From Extensimonas perlucida (GTDB taxonomy: Bacteria > Pseudomonadota > Gammaproteobacteria > Burkholderiales > Burkholderiaceae_C): DNA of 64,000 bases. The translations under genes were made by a program, and so were the position numbers. The stretch spans positions 1-64,000 of the forward strand of contig NZ_VMYE01000015.1 in assembly GCF_007655255.1 (NCBI RefSeq), given 5' to 3'. The notes beneath the pieces were generated by a model. It was not told the origin of the DNA and searched no databases. It saw only the letters and a list, made by a program, of their open reading frames with translations. Shown here one piece after another: positions 45,691-57,333 of the stretch. Position 1 is the stretch's first letter. The number at the start of each line of letters is the position of its first letter.

Positions 45691-46107
45691 TCAGCGTTCT
45701 TCCGCCCCGAAACACAGCGCGTAATCCGAGCAGACATCGCAGCTCGGCGCCTTGCAAAGGGTCAGGCCTTCGCGCAGGCACAGCTGCTTGTAGAGGAACT
45801 TCTTCCACTTCATGTTGCCGGTGTTGCGTGCGGCCAGCAGCGGGAACCAGTGCGCGATCAGCTGCGTGAGCTCGGCGCGTGAGGGCAGGCGCAGGTCTTG
45901 CCACAGGTGCTGGTCGCCCAGGCTCGCGCAGGCCAGCGCCCAGGCGACGGCCTCCATGTCGGCGGCGGAGCCGGCGGCGGGGTCGGCATGTTCACGCAGC
46001 AGGTTCAGCAAGTCCGTCACCTCGTCGTGGCGGCTGGCCATGCGCGTGGCCAGCGCCGCCCAATCGGGGGCGGGAATGCTGGGAAGGACAGGCGCGGGCG
46101 CAGCCAT
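45691..46107 (-). CDS. nifQ: Molybdenum-trafficking protein NifQ
   Basis: This 138-residue protein, somewhat shorter than well-known NifQ. It has the diagnostic C-terminal cysteine pattern C-x4-C-x2-C-x5-C (CKAPSCDVCSDYALC), which carries a Mo-Fe-S cluster. MKWKKFLYKQLCLREGLTLC precedes it. NifQ passes molybdenum to NifEN for FeMo-cofactor synthesis. It is the last gene of the nifE-nifN-nifX-fdxB-nifQ run, 39 bp after fdxB. Confidence 0.92.
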   Translation of the reverse strand: MAAPAPVLPSIPAPDWAALATRMASRHDEVTDLLNLLREHADPAAGSAADMEAVAWALACASLGDQHLWQDLRLPSRAELTQLIAHWFPLLAARNTGNMKWKKFLYKQLCLREGLTLCKAPSCDVCSDYALCFGAEER

Positions 46108-46146
46108 GGTGGGCTTCTCGGGGTCAGACGGGGGCTGAGAGACGGG

Positions 46147-46461
46147 TTACACGGCTGCGGGCGCGTGGGTGTAGCACTTCTTCGGGCAGATCCGGGCGCA
46201 GGCAGTGCAGCCTATGCACAGCTCCTGGTGCGCGATGGTCATGACCTTTTTTTCGTATTCGGCATCGTCGTCATCGTCGTCGTCGAGGTCCACATGGATG
46301 CGTTCGCCATCCTCGGTGAGGCCGACGAGTTCCAGCACGCCGCGCGGGCAGACTTTGAAGCAGCGGCCGCAGCCTATGCACTTTTCTTCATTGAGCGCGG
46401 CCACGAAGGTCGGGGTCCAGGTGGCGCCGCTGGGCAGGGTGACGTTGAAGGTGGTGCTCAT
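46147..46461 (-). CDS. fdxB: nif-specific 2[4Fe-4S] ferredoxin (ferredoxin III, FdxB)
   Basis: This 104-residue ferredoxin has the motifs CIGCGRCFKVCPRG (about residues 28-41) and CIGCTACARICPKKC near the C-terminus. The two are separated by a spacer containing seven Asp residues. ATWTPTFVAALNEEKC is the typical opening of the nif ferredoxin III family. The start is ATG 46461 rather than the upstream ATG at 46494. It probably gives electrons for cofactor maturation. The Asp run comes from a GTC triplet repeat. Confidence 0.93.
   Translation of the reverse strand: MSTTFNVTLPSGATWTPTFVAALNEEKCIGCGRCFKVCPRGVLELVGLTEDGERIHVDLDDDDDDDAEYEKKVMTIAHQELCIGCTACARICPKKCYTHAPAAV
46264..46285 (-). repeat. 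Triplet repeat coding poly-Asp in fdxB
   Basis: About seven GAC/GAT codons in a row on the minus strand give seven Asp residues. This is a slippage-prone in-frame microsatellite. Confidence 0.7.
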
Positions 46462-46490
46462 GGAGTCCTCCGGTTCCTGGTGGCGTGGGC

Positions 46491-46691
46491 TCATCCGCCT
46501 GCGGCGGCCTGTTCCTGGCGGGCCTGCATGAGCTCGGCGTGCGCGGCGTAACAGCGCTGGGCCACGGTGAGGATGTTTTCCCAGTTCTGGGGCAGCTCCT
46601 CAGACAGGTCGTGCAAGTCCATCTTGGCCTGGGTGGCGCGCGCGTTGAGCTTTTTCAGCTGGGCTTTGCGGTCTTCGGTGTCGGTGGACAT
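46491..46691 (-). CDS. NifX-associated small protein, DUF683 (CCE_0567 family)
   Basis: This 66-residue helical protein (LKKLNARATQAKMDLHDLSE, then LPQNWENILTVAQRCYAAH) belongs to the small DUF683 family that follows DUF269 in nif clusters, equivalent to Azotobacter orf6. The function is unknown; the fold is a helical hairpin. It starts 2 bp after the DUF269 gene. Confidence 0.88.
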   Translation of the reverse strand: MSTDTEDRKAQLKKLNARATQAKMDLHDLSEELPQNWENILTVAQRCYAAHAELMQARQEQAAAGG

Positions 46692-46693
46692 GT

Positions 46694-47188
46694 TCAGGCT
46701 CCGTATTGCGCCACCGCGGGGTAGGCGCGGATCATGGCGATGGCTTCGTCAAGAAACTTGTTGCCCGCTTCGGCCAGCTTGGCCAGCGAGGGAAAGCCGA
46801 AGCGGTGCACGTCACGCAGCTGTTTGTTGACCACCACGAGCCGCCCGGCGATCAGCACCATGCGGCCAAAGCCCTCGTGGCTCATCTTCATCATGGGCGA
46901 GACCATCTGCCCGGTGGCGCGTTCGATGGCGACGGCGATGGCGCTGTAGAAGAGTTCCAGGCGCCACAGCGTTTCCGGGTCCGGGTCGCCCAGAATGGGC
47001 AGGGCGCGACGCTCTTCGGCGCTGAGGAGGTAGGGCTTGAGCAGTTGCAGGTCGCTCTTGCCCTCCCAGGCGCCGTGGGTGTCCTGCGCGCGCAGCTGTT
47101 TGATGAGCTGCTGCACGAAGGGCGTGGCAAGCAGGGCTTCGTCCGTGTCTGCAGCTGCAGGGGGGGGCAGGGTATCGGTGGCGCTCAT
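46694..47188 (-). CDS. NifX-associated protein, DUF269
   Basis: This 164-residue protein of the DUF269 family is the constant neighbour of nifX (Azotobacter orf5). Conserved parts are [40 protein letters not shown] and [20 protein letters not shown]. The function is not settled; a role in cofactor insertion or storage is suspected from context. ATG 47188 overlaps the nifX stop by 4 bp. Confidence 0.92.
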   Translation of the reverse strand: MSATDTLPPPAAADTDEALLATPFVQQLIKQLRAQDTHGAWEGKSDLQLLKPYLLSAEERRALPILGDPDPETLWRLELFYSAIAVAIERATGQMVSPMMKMSHEGFGRMVLIAGRLVVVNKQLRDVHRFGFPSLAKLAEAGNKFLDEAIAMIRAYPAVAQYGA

Positions 47189-47595
47189 GGGGTGACCTCG
47201 TCGTCTTCAAAATCGAAAGTTCTCTCGCCGCTTTTGGCCATGGCCTTGCGCAGCCAGGGCGGTGGCGTGCCCTGCAGCACGGCCTGGAGCTTGTCCAGGA
47301 TGTCGGCAATGGGCTCGGGCTGCGGCACTTTGATGGGGTGGATCTTCATGGCCACGACGCGCGCGGCGCCCGAGCCGCCGATGGCGGCCACGTACAGGAT
47401 GGCTGCGTCGTGGATGGCTGCGAGCTTGGGCGCGAGCTTGTCTTCGTCGCCGTCTTCCTCGAGCTTGCCGCCGAAGTCGAAACTCTCGACGAAGTGGTGG
47501 CCCTGTGGGCCGACCTCGTACACGACGATGCTCTTGGCCCAGCCAAAGTGCGCATCCACATGCTGTTTGTCCTGGGTGGCAAAGGCGATTTTCAT
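47185..47595 (-). CDS. nifX: FeMo-cofactor carrier NifX
   Basis: This 136-residue protein of the NifX/NafY dinitrogenase-cofactor-binding fold has [20 protein letters not shown] (the conserved HFG-type cofactor site) and [20 protein letters not shown]. NifX holds NifB-co and the VK-cluster between NifB and NifEN. It follows nifN by 31 bp and overlaps the DUF269 gene. Confidence 0.94.
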   Translation of the reverse strand: MKIAFATQDKQHVDAHFGWAKSIVVYEVGPQGHHFVESFDFGGKLEEDGDEDKLAPKLAAIHDAAILYVAAIGGSGAARVVAMKIHPIKVPQPEPIADILDKLQAVLQGTPPPWLRKAMAKSGERTFDFEDDEVTP

Positions 47596-47626
47596 GGTGT
47601 TTCCTTTCGGGGTACGGGAGTCGTCA

Positions 47627-49078
47627 TCAGGCGCTGGCTTCGGTCAAGGCGCTTGCTTCCAGGCTGGCGCTGGCCGGCGTGTCGCTGCAGGAGGCACATC
47701 CTGCGCTGACGCCGGCGGTTGCGCAGCCCGTGGCCGTCTGCGCGGCGCGCTGCGCCGCGGGGCTCAGGGGCCAGTCGCCGGGCTGGTGGTGCGGAATCTG
47801 CTCGATCATGAGGTTGGCGATCTCGAAGATCAGCGCCATGCTGCCGCGGTAGCCCACTTGCACGCGGTGCGCATTGCCGATGCGGTCGAACACCGGAAAG
47901 CCGATGCGCAGCAGCGGCTTTTGCAGGCGCGCGGCGGCCTGGCGGCCATGGGCGTGCGTGAGCAGCAGATCGCAGTCGGCGGCACCGGCTTCGAAGTCTT
48001 CGAGGTCGCCCAGCAGCACCTGCTCGGCGGGCAGCAGCGCGTGCGCGGGCGAGGGGGTGGTGCTCACGCAGCAGCGCAGCTCGGCCCCCATGTCGTGCAG
48101 CAGGCCGCCCACGGCCAGCAGCAGGTCGGGCTCTGCGCCTATGGCTACCTTGATGCCGCCGGTGTAGAAGTGGCCATCGAGCATGGCGTCGAGCAGCTGG
48201 CTGCGCTGGCGCCGGTACTTGGCCGGCACCGGCTGGCCCGAGAGCTGCGCCAGGCGCAGCAGCAGGCGGTCATTGCCCTCCAGCCCCGTGAGGCGCGCGA
48301 AAATTTCGAACGGTGCGCCGGTGCGCGCCTGCAGTGCCTGGGCTGCCTCGCGCGTCTGCTCACCTACGCCCAGGGTCAGGGCCGAGGCACCGGCGGCGCG
48401 GATGTCTTCGAGCGTGCTGCCGCCCAGCGTGGTGCCGCGCCAGTCGGGTGCGATGTGGCCGTCGAGCGAGCCCGAGAGGTCCGGCAGCACGACGGGCGTG
48501 AGGCCGAAGGATTCGATGATCTCGCGCAGCTCGTCGATGTCCGCCGGCGACAGGTGGCTGCCCGGCAGCAGCGTGACCTGCTTGGCCCGGGGCGGCAGCG
48601 GCTGCACCAGCGCTTGCACGATGGCCGTGAGCGCGTGCTTGTAGCCGTCTTCGAAGCCGCCCACGTAGTCGGGCGTGGAGACGTAGATGATCTCGGTGTC
48701 GTCGAGCTCGGGCTTGCGCTTGCGCACGGTGGCGATGTAGCCGGCCACGTCGTCGCCTTTGGTTTCGGTCAGGCCGGTGGAGCAGATGGCGATGATCTTG
48801 GGCGCGGCGCGCTGGCGGATGTTGAGCAGCGCGGCCTCGATGTTGTCGTAGCCGCCCAGGATGGAGGTGACCTCGTTCATCGCCGTGGTCTGCAAGGGGA
48901 TGGCTTCCTTGAAGTGGCGCACCAGCAGCACCAGGCCGAACGAGGTGCAGCCCTGCGAGCCGTGCATCACCGGCATGCAGGCGTCCAGCCCCATGAAGGC
49001 AAGGCAGGCCCCGAGCGGCTGGCTCATCTTGAGCGGGTTGACGGCGCAGGCTTTTTTCGATTCGACGACGCGGGCCAT
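47627..49078 (-). CDS. nifN: Nitrogenase cofactor scaffold NifN
   Basis: This 483-residue beta-like partner of NifE forms the scaffold where FeMo-cofactor is finished. The N-terminus KKACAVNPLKMSQPLGACLA gives the P-cluster-equivalent Cys. MHGSQGCTSFGLVLLVRHF, ICSTGLTETKGDD and a nifK-like LPGSHLSPADIDEL core follow. ATG 49078 was chosen because the conserved start begins there. The last about 45 residues form an Ala-rich tail with three Cys (GCATAGVSAGCASC), longer than in Azotobacter. Confidence 0.95.
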   Translation of the reverse strand: MARVVESKKACAVNPLKMSQPLGACLAFMGLDACMPVMHGSQGCTSFGLVLLVRHFKEAIPLQTTAMNEVTSILGGYDNIEAALLNIRQRAAPKIIAICSTGLTETKGDDVAGYIATVRKRKPELDDTEIIYVSTPDYVGGFEDGYKHALTAIVQALVQPLPPRAKQVTLLPGSHLSPADIDELREIIESFGLTPVVLPDLSGSLDGHIAPDWRGTTLGGSTLEDIRAAGASALTLGVGEQTREAAQALQARTGAPFEIFARLTGLEGNDRLLLRLAQLSGQPVPAKYRRQRSQLLDAMLDGHFYTGGIKVAIGAEPDLLLAVGGLLHDMGAELRCCVSTTPSPAHALLPAEQVLLGDLEDFEAGAADCDLLLTHAHGRQAAARLQKPLLRIGFPVFDRIGNAHRVQVGYRGSMALIFEIANLMIEQIPHHQPGDWPLSPAAQRAAQTATGCATAGVSAGCASCSDTPASASLEASALTEASA

Positions 49079-49100
49079 GGTGGGCTCCTGGGGTGGGCGA

Positions 49101-50564
49101 TCAGGCAGGAATTGCTGCGGGCGACAGTGCATCGGCGCTAGGGGCAACAGCGGCGTTGAATGCGCCCAGCGTCTCGCCATCGTCGCCCCAGGGTGCCGCG
49201 ATGCGCACCTGCTGCCACACGGGGTTGGCGAGCGCGCGGTCGATTTCATGCACGAGCTCGACCATGCCCTCGTAGCCTGCGTAGGGGTGGTGGCGCTCCT
49301 GGTTGATGTCCAGCCAGGGCATGCGCGCCTTCAGCGCCACGAACTGCGAGCGCCCGCCCGAGAGCATGATGTCGGCCTTGGCGTCCTTGAGCAGCTGGTA
49401 CATCTGGCGCGGCGTCATGTCGTCGATCATGTGCGCGTCGTCGCCCATGATTTCTTTGATCCGCTCCTTGTCCTCGCGCGTGCTTTTCTTGATGCTGGTG
49501 CCGACGATCTCGAGGCCCGCCTCCTGCAAGGCGGCGACTACCGACCAGGACTTGACGCCGCCCGTGATGAGCAGCACGCGCTTGCCGGCCAGGCGCGGGC
49601 GGTATTGCTCTATGCGCTGGTAGGCGCGCGCCTCCTCGACTTCGATCAGGCGCTCGGTGCGCTCCAGCAGGTCGGCGGGCGCCCCCTGGCGCACCAGCAG
49701 CCGCGCGATCTGGCGCAAGGTATCGCTCATGTCGCCGATGCCGTAAAACGAGCCTTCGAAGTACGGAATGCCCCAGCGCTGCTCCATCTTCGTGGCGATG
49801 TTGATCATGGACTTGGAGCAGACCATCATGTTCACCTTGGCGCGGTGCGCGCTGGCCACCTCCTGGTAGCGCCCGTCGCCCGAAATGCACGAGAGCACGC
49901 GCACGCCGAGCGCGTCGAGCAGCGGCTTGACCTGCCACAGCTCGCCGACCAGGTTGTATTCGCCGATGATGTTGATGTCGCAGGGCGTGGTGAACGCGGG
50001 CTCGCGCGTGCCGATCACGTAGTCGAGCAGCGCCTCGCCGCCGAGTTTGTTGCCCAGGTTCTTGGGGCCGGCGAACCCCGGCGAGTTGACCGGGATCACG
50101 GGCTTGCCGAACTTTTCGCTGGCGCGCTGGCACACGGCCTCGAGGTCGTCGCCGATCAGGGCCGTCACGCAGGTCTGGTAGACGAAGACCGCGGGCGGAT
50201 CGTATTTTTCGATGACTTCACGGATGGACTTGAACAGGCGCTTTTCGCCGCCGTAGATCACGTCGAGCTCGTTGATGTCGGTAGTAAAGGCGGTGCGGTA
50301 GAGCTGCGAGCCCGAGGAGGCGCTGTGTCGGTTGTCCCAGGAGTTGCCCTCGCAGGCGATGGGCCCGTGGACGAGGTGGGCCACGTCGGCCACAGGCTGC
50401 AGCGCGATCTTGGCGCCGTCGAAGGCGCAGCCACCGGCCGCGGCGCCGGGCGAGAGCTGCTTGGTGCAGCCCTTCTTGCGCTCCTTTTCGCTTTTACCCT
50501 GGTTTTTTTCGCAGCCGGGTTCATCGAAGACTTGCGCGATCTTGGCTTTGAGCGAGGCGGACAT
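49101..50564 (-). CDS. nifE: Nitrogenase cofactor scaffold NifE
   Basis: This 487-residue alpha-like partner of NifN has an N-terminal Cys region ([20 protein letters not shown], then [12 protein letters not shown]). [16 protein letters not shown] and [18 protein letters not shown] supply cluster ligands. [14 protein letters not shown] and [20 protein letters not shown] follow; the Cys of MVCSKS replaces the FeMo-co ligand position of NifD. ATG 50564 is preceded by GGAGTACC and by its own sigma-54 promoter at 50600-50614, so nifENX can be expressed apart from nifHDK. Confidence 0.95.
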   Translation of the reverse strand: MSASLKAKIAQVFDEPGCEKNQGKSEKERKKGCTKQLSPGAAAGGCAFDGAKIALQPVADVAHLVHGPIACEGNSWDNRHSASSGSQLYRTAFTTDINELDVIYGGEKRLFKSIREVIEKYDPPAVFVYQTCVTALIGDDLEAVCQRASEKFGKPVIPVNSPGFAGPKNLGNKLGGEALLDYVIGTREPAFTTPCDINIIGEYNLVGELWQVKPLLDALGVRVLSCISGDGRYQEVASAHRAKVNMMVCSKSMINIATKMEQRWGIPYFEGSFYGIGDMSDTLRQIARLLVRQGAPADLLERTERLIEVEEARAYQRIEQYRPRLAGKRVLLITGGVKSWSVVAALQEAGLEIVGTSIKKSTREDKERIKEIMGDDAHMIDDMTPRQMYQLLKDAKADIMLSGGRSQFVALKARMPWLDINQERHHPYAGYEGMVELVHEIDRALANPVWQQVRIAAPWGDDGETLGAFNAAVAPSADALSPAAIPA

Positions 50565-50599
50565 GGAAGGTACTCCTGAGACAGCTTGCACACCTCAAC

Positions 50600-50614
50600 G
50601 CATTTTTGGTGCCA
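50600..50614 (-). promoter_or_regulatory. Sigma-54 promoter of nifE
   Basis: Minus-strand TGGCAC-CAAAA-ATGC fits TGGCAC-N5-TTGC with one mismatch. It lies 36 bp before the nifE ATG. A near-match NifA site TGA-N10-ACA is at 50696-50711. Confidence 0.7.
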
Positions 50615-50740
50615 GGGCTCCGCCCCTTTCAAAAGGGTTTTTTACGCCGTTTTGTCGGGTTGCTGCGGCGCACTGGGCCGGCGTTCTGGCCGTTTTGAAG
50701 CAATTGCGACAAGCAGCCTGCGACACGCGACGAAGCAGGG

Positions 50741-51097
50741 TCAAAAGCCAGGCTCGAACCACACGGGTTCCTGCCGGCGCAGCTGGGCCATGAGTTCCAG
50801 CGTGGCGGGCACCAGAGCGCGCAGGCCGTACCAGACTTCTTCCTGGCGGGGCTGCGCGTGGTGTTCCAGCAGCTGCTGCAGGCGCGCCCAGCCATGCCAG
50901 TCCAGCTTGACCAGGCGCAGGCGCAGTGGCTCGGGCAGATGTTCGAGGGTCTGGGCCATTTCCAGCAGATGGGCTTCGACGCGCGCCAGCGTGTTGGCGC
51001 TCGCGAACAGCTCCTGCTCGCTTTCCATGGGCGCGAGCAGCGCACGAAGCGCCTGGCCGCGGCTTTGCAGAATTTCGAATTGGATACGGGGCAGCAT
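50741..51097 (-). CDS. Unrecognised nif-cluster protein, 118 aa
   Basis: This soluble, mostly helical 118-residue protein is rich in Leu, Gln and Arg (FEILQSRGQALRALLAPMES, then LQQLLEHHAQPRQEEVWYGL). No cysteines, signal peptide or membrane segment are visible, so a metal-cluster role is unlikely without a partner. It lies between the other two unknowns and nifE. The sigma-54 promoter of nifE lies downstream of its stop, so it belongs to the nifHDK read-through unit. I do not recognise a family. Confidence 0.65.
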   Translation of the reverse strand: MLPRIQFEILQSRGQALRALLAPMESEQELFASANTLARVEAHLLEMAQTLEHLPEPLRLRLVKLDWHGWARLQQLLEHHAQPRQEEVWYGLRALVPATLELMAQLRRQEPVWFEPGF

Positions 51098-51185
51098 GGC
51101 GGAGCCTCGGAGGATGCCGGGCCTTGCAGCCGGGCGGTTGCATAAAGCGCCGGCCCACTGCAGGTCGCATGCTGCACGGCGGGGC

Positions 51186-51206
51186 GGGATTAGGGATTAG
51201 GGATTA
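51186..51206. repeat. Triple heptamer repeat GGGATTA
   Basis: Three exact copies of GGGATTA in tandem; the last bases include the stop codon of the 161-aa gene. Confidence 0.85.
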
Positions 51207-51689
51207 GTTGTCGTCCGCCAGCACTTCGAGCGCGACGAGCTGCTCGTACAGCGCCCGGCGCGCGTGCCAGTGGGCCGGCCCGGCAATGCGCGGGTCGGCA
51301 CCTTCGAAGGCACTGACTGCCGCACGCTCGTCCCAGTAGATGCAGTGCAGCCCCGCGCGGGCGTTCAGGGCCGCGGCCAGGGCGGCGCGTGCGCTGACGG
51401 GCTCGGCACGCAAGACGCCGCGCCCGAGCAGATAGTCGGCACGGTACAGCGGTGTGTCAAAACCGTGTTCATCGCCCAAGGCACAGAGGGCGGGGTAGTG
51501 CGCGCGCGCCTGAGCGCTCGTGGCCTCGTGACCTAGGGCTTCGAGCAGGCCGCGGGGCGTGACTTCGTCGTAGATTTCCCAGGGCTGCAGAGGGTCGCTG
51601 GCGGCCACCTTGCGCGAGAAGTCCGCATCGTCGTAGGCAAACCAGGCTTTGGGCAGCCCTTGCGCGGGCACTTCCAGCACGTAAATCAT
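51204..51689 (-). CDS. Unrecognised nif-cluster protein, 161 aa
   Basis: This 161-residue protein starts MIYVLEVPAQGLPKAWFAYD, looks cytosolic and is alpha/beta. Trp, Tyr and Asp are frequent in the first third, followed by an Ala/Arg-rich helical part and a YWDERAAVSAF segment. It has two cysteines without a cluster motif. It starts 38 bp after the 105-aa gene in the nifK-nifE interval. No family is recognised; a nitrogenase-maturation or protective role is a guess from position only. Confidence 0.7.
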   Translation of the reverse strand: MIYVLEVPAQGLPKAWFAYDDADFSRKVAASDPLQPWEIYDEVTPRGLLEALGHEATSAQARAHYPALCALGDEHGFDTPLYRADYLLGRGVLRAEPVSARAALAAALNARAGLHCIYWDERAAVSAFEGADPRIAGPAHWHARRALYEQLVALEVLADDN

Positions 51690-51727
51690 GGCCAGACTCC
51701 CCCGTTTTTGTTCTTAGCCGCGCCGTC

Positions 51728-52045
51728 TCATTCGACGCCTTCGGCCGCCGTCTTGGCCCACACGGCCTTGCGGATGCGCTGGGTGATGCCGGCGGGGCTG
51801 GCATCGAAGCTGCGCTGCGCCGCGCTCAATGCCCCTTGCGCGATGGCGGCCTGCTCCAGCGTGAGGGGCAAGCGGCCTGCGACATGGGTGGCGCCGGGCA
51901 CGGCGCGCGCGATCGCCTGCCGGTTCGGGTGCTCGTCGAGCGGCACCAGGCTGCTCGCTTCGCGCACCCCCGCCAGGCAGACCCAGCCATCGATGACTTC
52001 CACTGTGCGACCGTCTTGCGTGGTCTTGATGTAAGTGGTTTCCAT
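51728..52045 (-). CDS. Unrecognised nif-cluster protein downstream of nifK, 105 aa
   Basis: This 105-residue protein begins METTYIKTTQDGRTVEVIDG and has a VCLAGVREASSLVPLDEHPN segment, then a helical Ala/Gln-rich end. The first 40 residues look like two or three beta strands. It occupies the place of nifT (after nifK) but is longer and does not show the NifT consensus I know. It starts 20 bp after nifK, so it is co-transcribed with nifHDK. The function is unknown. Confidence 0.7.
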   Translation of the reverse strand: METTYIKTTQDGRTVEVIDGWVCLAGVREASSLVPLDEHPNRQAIARAVPGATHVAGRLPLTLEQAAIAQGALSAAQRSFDASPAGITQRIRKAVWAKTAAEGVE

Positions 52046-52065
52046 GGTCGGGCCTGCCAGGGTGC

Positions 52066-53625
52066 TCAGCGGATGATGTCGTAGCTGTAGTCGGTCTTGC
52101 CCGGGATGATGGTGTTGGCATCCAGAGCTTCGAAGAACTCGTCGAGCAAGGTCACGAGCAGGCGCAGGCCGCCGGCGTAGCCCCAGGTGGGGAAGCGGTG
52201 GTAGTGGTGGCGGTCGAAGATAGGGAACACCAGGCGGATCAGCGGCGTGCCGGTGTCGCGCTCCAGGTACTTGCCGTAGGTGTTGCCGATCAGGAAGTCC
52301 ACGGGCTCCGTGAACAGCAGCGAGCGCATGTGCCAGAGGTCACGCGTCGGGTACACCTTGCAGCCCGCGCCATACGGCGAAGATTCGAACAGTGCGCGCA
52401 CCTTGCCCGCCCAGGTTTCGTTGCCGTTGGTGGCCAGCACGTGCGCCGGCTCGGCGCCCAGCTCCAGCAGGAACTCGGTATAGCCCAGCAGCTGGTCGGG
52501 GTCACCGTACAGCGCGTAGCGCTTGCCGTGCAGGTGGGCCTGGCTGTCGGCCATGGCGTCGATCAGCTGGCCGCGTTCCTTTTCCAGTTCCGCAGGGATG
52601 GGCTTGCCTGTCAGGCGCGAAATGGCCATCAGGAAGCGGTCGGTGCCGGCCACGCCCACGGGGGCGTTGAGCACCACGACTTCCTGGCCGTGCTCGGCGA
52701 TGAACTTGGCGGTTTTCTCGCAGCAGTATTCCTGGAACACGATCGTCGCCTTGGCGTGCAGCGCGGCCTCGACTTCTTCCTTGGTGGTGCCGCCGTCGTA
52801 CATGCGGAATTCACCGTCGGTGGGCGTGTCCCAGTTGCCGGAGGGGTCGCAAATGATGTTCACCTTGGCGCCGAAGAGTTCGAAGATGCGGCGGATTTCC
52901 TTCATGTTGCCGACCACGAAGCCGTCGAAGCCGCCGATGAAGTTGATGCTGTCGTCGGGCACGCGCACCAGCGGTGCGGCCGTTTTCGACTTGCCGTCCC
53001 AGAAGTGCTTGAGCACACCCAAGAGCGCGTTGTCGTAGCCCGTGATGTGGCTGCCGACGAAGGCCGGCGTGTGCGCGAACGGCACGTCGAATTCGTCAGG
53101 CACCGAGCCTTTTTGCTTGGCGTTCTTGATGAAGGCGTCAAGATCGTCGCCGATCACCTCGGCCATGCAGGTGGTGGAGACGGCGATCATCTCCGGCTTG
53201 TAGAGGTTGTAGGCGTTGGCCAGGCCGTCGATCATGTTGTTGAGACCGCCGAACACGGCCGCGTCTTCGGTCATCGAGGAGCTGACGCACGAAGTCGGCT
53301 CCTTGAAGTGGCGCGAGAAGTGCGAGCGGTAGTAAGCCACGCAGCCCTGGCTGCCGTGCACGAAGCTCAGCGTCTTGGCAAAGCCGTTGGCCACATAGAC
53401 GGCGCCCAGCGGCTGGCAGGCCTTGGCGGGGTTCACCGTGAGGGCCTCGCGGGCGAAATTCTTCTGCTTGTAGTCTTCGGTCTTGGTCCATTCGACGATT
53501 TGCTTGATGCTCTCGTCGGAATGGTTGAACTCGAAGTTCTCTTTCTTGCTGCGAAAGAGGTCCTGGTATTCGGGCTCACGGAACAGCAGTTCGTGGTCCA
53601 GGATTTTGTCGGCGGATTGCGGCAT
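52066..53625 (-). CDS. nifK: Nitrogenase molybdenum-iron protein beta chain
   Basis: This 519-residue subunit of MoFe protein has P-cluster Cys in [27 protein letters not shown] and [14 protein letters not shown]. The C-terminal [20 protein letters not shown] region is typical of group I nitrogenases. The N-terminal about 45 residues ([20 protein letters not shown]) are the NifK-specific extension. It is downstream of nifD with a gap of about 120 bp. Confidence 0.98.
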   Translation of the reverse strand: MPQSADKILDHELLFREPEYQDLFRSKKENFEFNHSDESIKQIVEWTKTEDYKQKNFAREALTVNPAKACQPLGAVYVANGFAKTLSFVHGSQGCVAYYRSHFSRHFKEPTSCVSSSMTEDAAVFGGLNNMIDGLANAYNLYKPEMIAVSTTCMAEVIGDDLDAFIKNAKQKGSVPDEFDVPFAHTPAFVGSHITGYDNALLGVLKHFWDGKSKTAAPLVRVPDDSINFIGGFDGFVVGNMKEIRRIFELFGAKVNIICDPSGNWDTPTDGEFRMYDGGTTKEEVEAALHAKATIVFQEYCCEKTAKFIAEHGQEVVVLNAPVGVAGTDRFLMAISRLTGKPIPAELEKERGQLIDAMADSQAHLHGKRYALYGDPDQLLGYTEFLLELGAEPAHVLATNGNETWAGKVRALFESSPYGAGCKVYPTRDLWHMRSLLFTEPVDFLIGNTYGKYLERDTGTPLIRLVFPIFDRHHYHRFPTWGYAGGLRLLVTLLDEFFEALDANTIIPGKTDYSYDIIR

Positions 53626-53747
53626 GGTGGGACTCCAAAAAGTAAACGGGGCGTGGGGCCGGTGCGCTGCCGGGCCTGAACGCAGCAGGGAGGGCGGGTG
53701 CGGTGCCAGACTCCCTGCGCGCTGTTCAGGCGGCGTTACAGCGGCGT

Positions 53748-55211
53748 TCAGGCGGCTTTCTTCCAGGGGGCCTTGGTCAGGCCCCAGATCGGGCTGGAGA
53801 TCGCCATGTCCATGTCACGGGCGAAGATGGCAAAGCCGTCGTAGCCGTGGTAGGGGCCAGAGTAGTCCCAGCTGTGCATCTGGCGGAAGGGCACGCCCAT
53901 TTTCTGGAACACGTACTTTTCTTTGATGCCAGAGCCGACCAGGTCGGGCTGGATCTGCTCGACGAACTTCTCGAACTCGTAGCCGGTCACGTCGTCGTAG
54001 ATCAGCGTGCCGTCTTTCACGTAGTGCGTGGTGCGCTGGTAGTCGTCGTTGTGGCCGAACTCGTAGCCCGTGCCGACCACCTCCATGCCCAGGTCTTCAT
54101 AGGCGCCGATCACGTGGCGCGGGCGCAGGCCGCCGACGAACAGCATCACCTTCTTGCCCTGCAGGCGCGGCTTGTATTTGGCGATCACCGCATCCATCAG
54201 CGGGCGGTACTTGGCGATGACCTTTTCGGCGTTGGCCTTGATGGTGTCGTCGAAGTGGCTGGCGATCTCGCGCAGGCTCTTTTCGATCATGGTCGGGCCG
54301 AAGAAGTTGTATTCGACCCACGGAATGCCGTACTTTTCTTCCATGTGCCGGCTGATGTAGTTCATCGAGCGGTAGCAGTGCAGTACGTTGAGCTTGGCCT
54401 TGGGCGTGTTTTCGAGCTCGGCGATCGTGCCGTCGCCCGACCACTGGGCGATCACGCGCAGGCCCATCTCTTCGAGCAGGATGCGGCTGGACCAGGCGTC
54501 GCCGCCGATGTTGTAGTCGCCGATGATGGCCACGTCGTAGGGCGTGCTGACGAACTCGGGGCGCTTGTTCGGATCGGCCTTGTCGAACACCCAGTCACGG
54601 ATGGCGTCGTTGGCAATGTGGTGGCCCAGCGACTGGCTCACGCCGCGAAAACCCTCGCAGCGCACCGGCACGATGGTCTTGCCTTCGTATTCCTTGCTCT
54701 TTTTCTTGGACACGGCTTCGATGTCGTCGCCGATCAGGCCGATTGGGCATTCGCTCTGGATCGAGATGCCCTTGTTCAGCGGGAACAGGTCCTGGATCTC
54801 GTCGATGATCTTGTCGAGCTTCTTGTCGCCGCCGAAGACGATGTCCTTCTCCTGGAAGTCGGAGGTGAACTGCATGGTCACGAAGGTGTCCACGCCCGTC
54901 GTGCCGATGTAGTAGTTGCGGCGTGCGGCCCACGAATACTGCCCGCAGCCCACGGGGCCGTGGCTGATGTGGATCATGTCCTTGATCGGGCCCCACACGA
55001 CCCCCTTGGAGCCCGCATACGCGCAGCCGCGGATGGTCATCACGCCGGGCAGGGACTTGATGTTGGACTTCACGCCGCAGTCGGGCTTGCCGTCTTCGAA
55101 CGTGCCCAGGTGTTTGGCGCGCCGCTTGGCCATTTTTTCGGGATAGGCCTTCAGCACTTCTTCGATCAAGGCCTTGTTGGCGGCCTTGCGCTCTTCAACG
55201 GTGGCGGTCAT
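53748..55211 (-). CDS. nifD: Nitrogenase molybdenum-iron protein alpha chain
   Basis: This 487-residue protein has FeMo-cofactor ligands Cys in [20 protein letters not shown] and His in [16 protein letters not shown]-cluster ligands are in [25 protein letters not shown] and [24 protein letters not shown] is typical. The start ATG 55211 lies 87 bp downstream of nifH. No molybdenum-independent features (anfD/vnfD) are seen. Confidence 0.98.
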   Translation of the reverse strand: MTATVEERKAANKALIEEVLKAYPEKMAKRRAKHLGTFEDGKPDCGVKSNIKSLPGVMTIRGCAYAGSKGVVWGPIKDMIHISHGPVGCGQYSWAARRNYYIGTTGVDTFVTMQFTSDFQEKDIVFGGDKKLDKIIDEIQDLFPLNKGISIQSECPIGLIGDDIEAVSKKKSKEYEGKTIVPVRCEGFRGVSQSLGHHIANDAIRDWVFDKADPNKRPEFVSTPYDVAIIGDYNIGGDAWSSRILLEEMGLRVIAQWSGDGTIAELENTPKAKLNVLHCYRSMNYISRHMEEKYGIPWVEYNFFGPTMIEKSLREIASHFDDTIKANAEKVIAKYRPLMDAVIAKYKPRLQGKKVMLFVGGLRPRHVIGAYEDLGMEVVGTGYEFGHNDDYQRTTHYVKDGTLIYDDVTGYEFEKFVEQIQPDLVGSGIKEKYVFQKMGVPFRQMHSWDYSGPYHGYDGFAIFARDMDMAISSPIWGLTKAPWKKAA

Positions 55212-55298
55212 GGGGGACTCCAGTCACAGTGGGGGTTGTGGTCGGGCGGCCGCCCGGATCGCGCTCTTGCGCAGCGACGATCCGGGCTGCGCGCTTCT

Positions 55299-57291
<1,993 letters not shown>

Positions 57292-57333
57292 GAGGCTCCG
57301 GTTGCCTTCGACGACGCTTGCACGGCACACCCC

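Noticed and set aside
46706-49141. Plus-strand open frame of 811 codons opposite nifN and nifX
   Set aside because: It is the antisense shadow of GC-rich, strongly biased nif codons; translation is Val/His/Arg/Gln-rich with no domain.
50622-50650. Hairpin CCCTTT/AAAGGG with a T-run between the 118-aa gene and nifE
   Set aside because: The T-run is on the plus strand, where no gene ends; it would not stop the minus-strand nif transcript in the classical way.
51728-52045. Assignment of the gene after nifK as nifT
   Set aside because: Position fits, but the protein is 105 aa rather than about 70-80 and lacks the NifT sequence I know.
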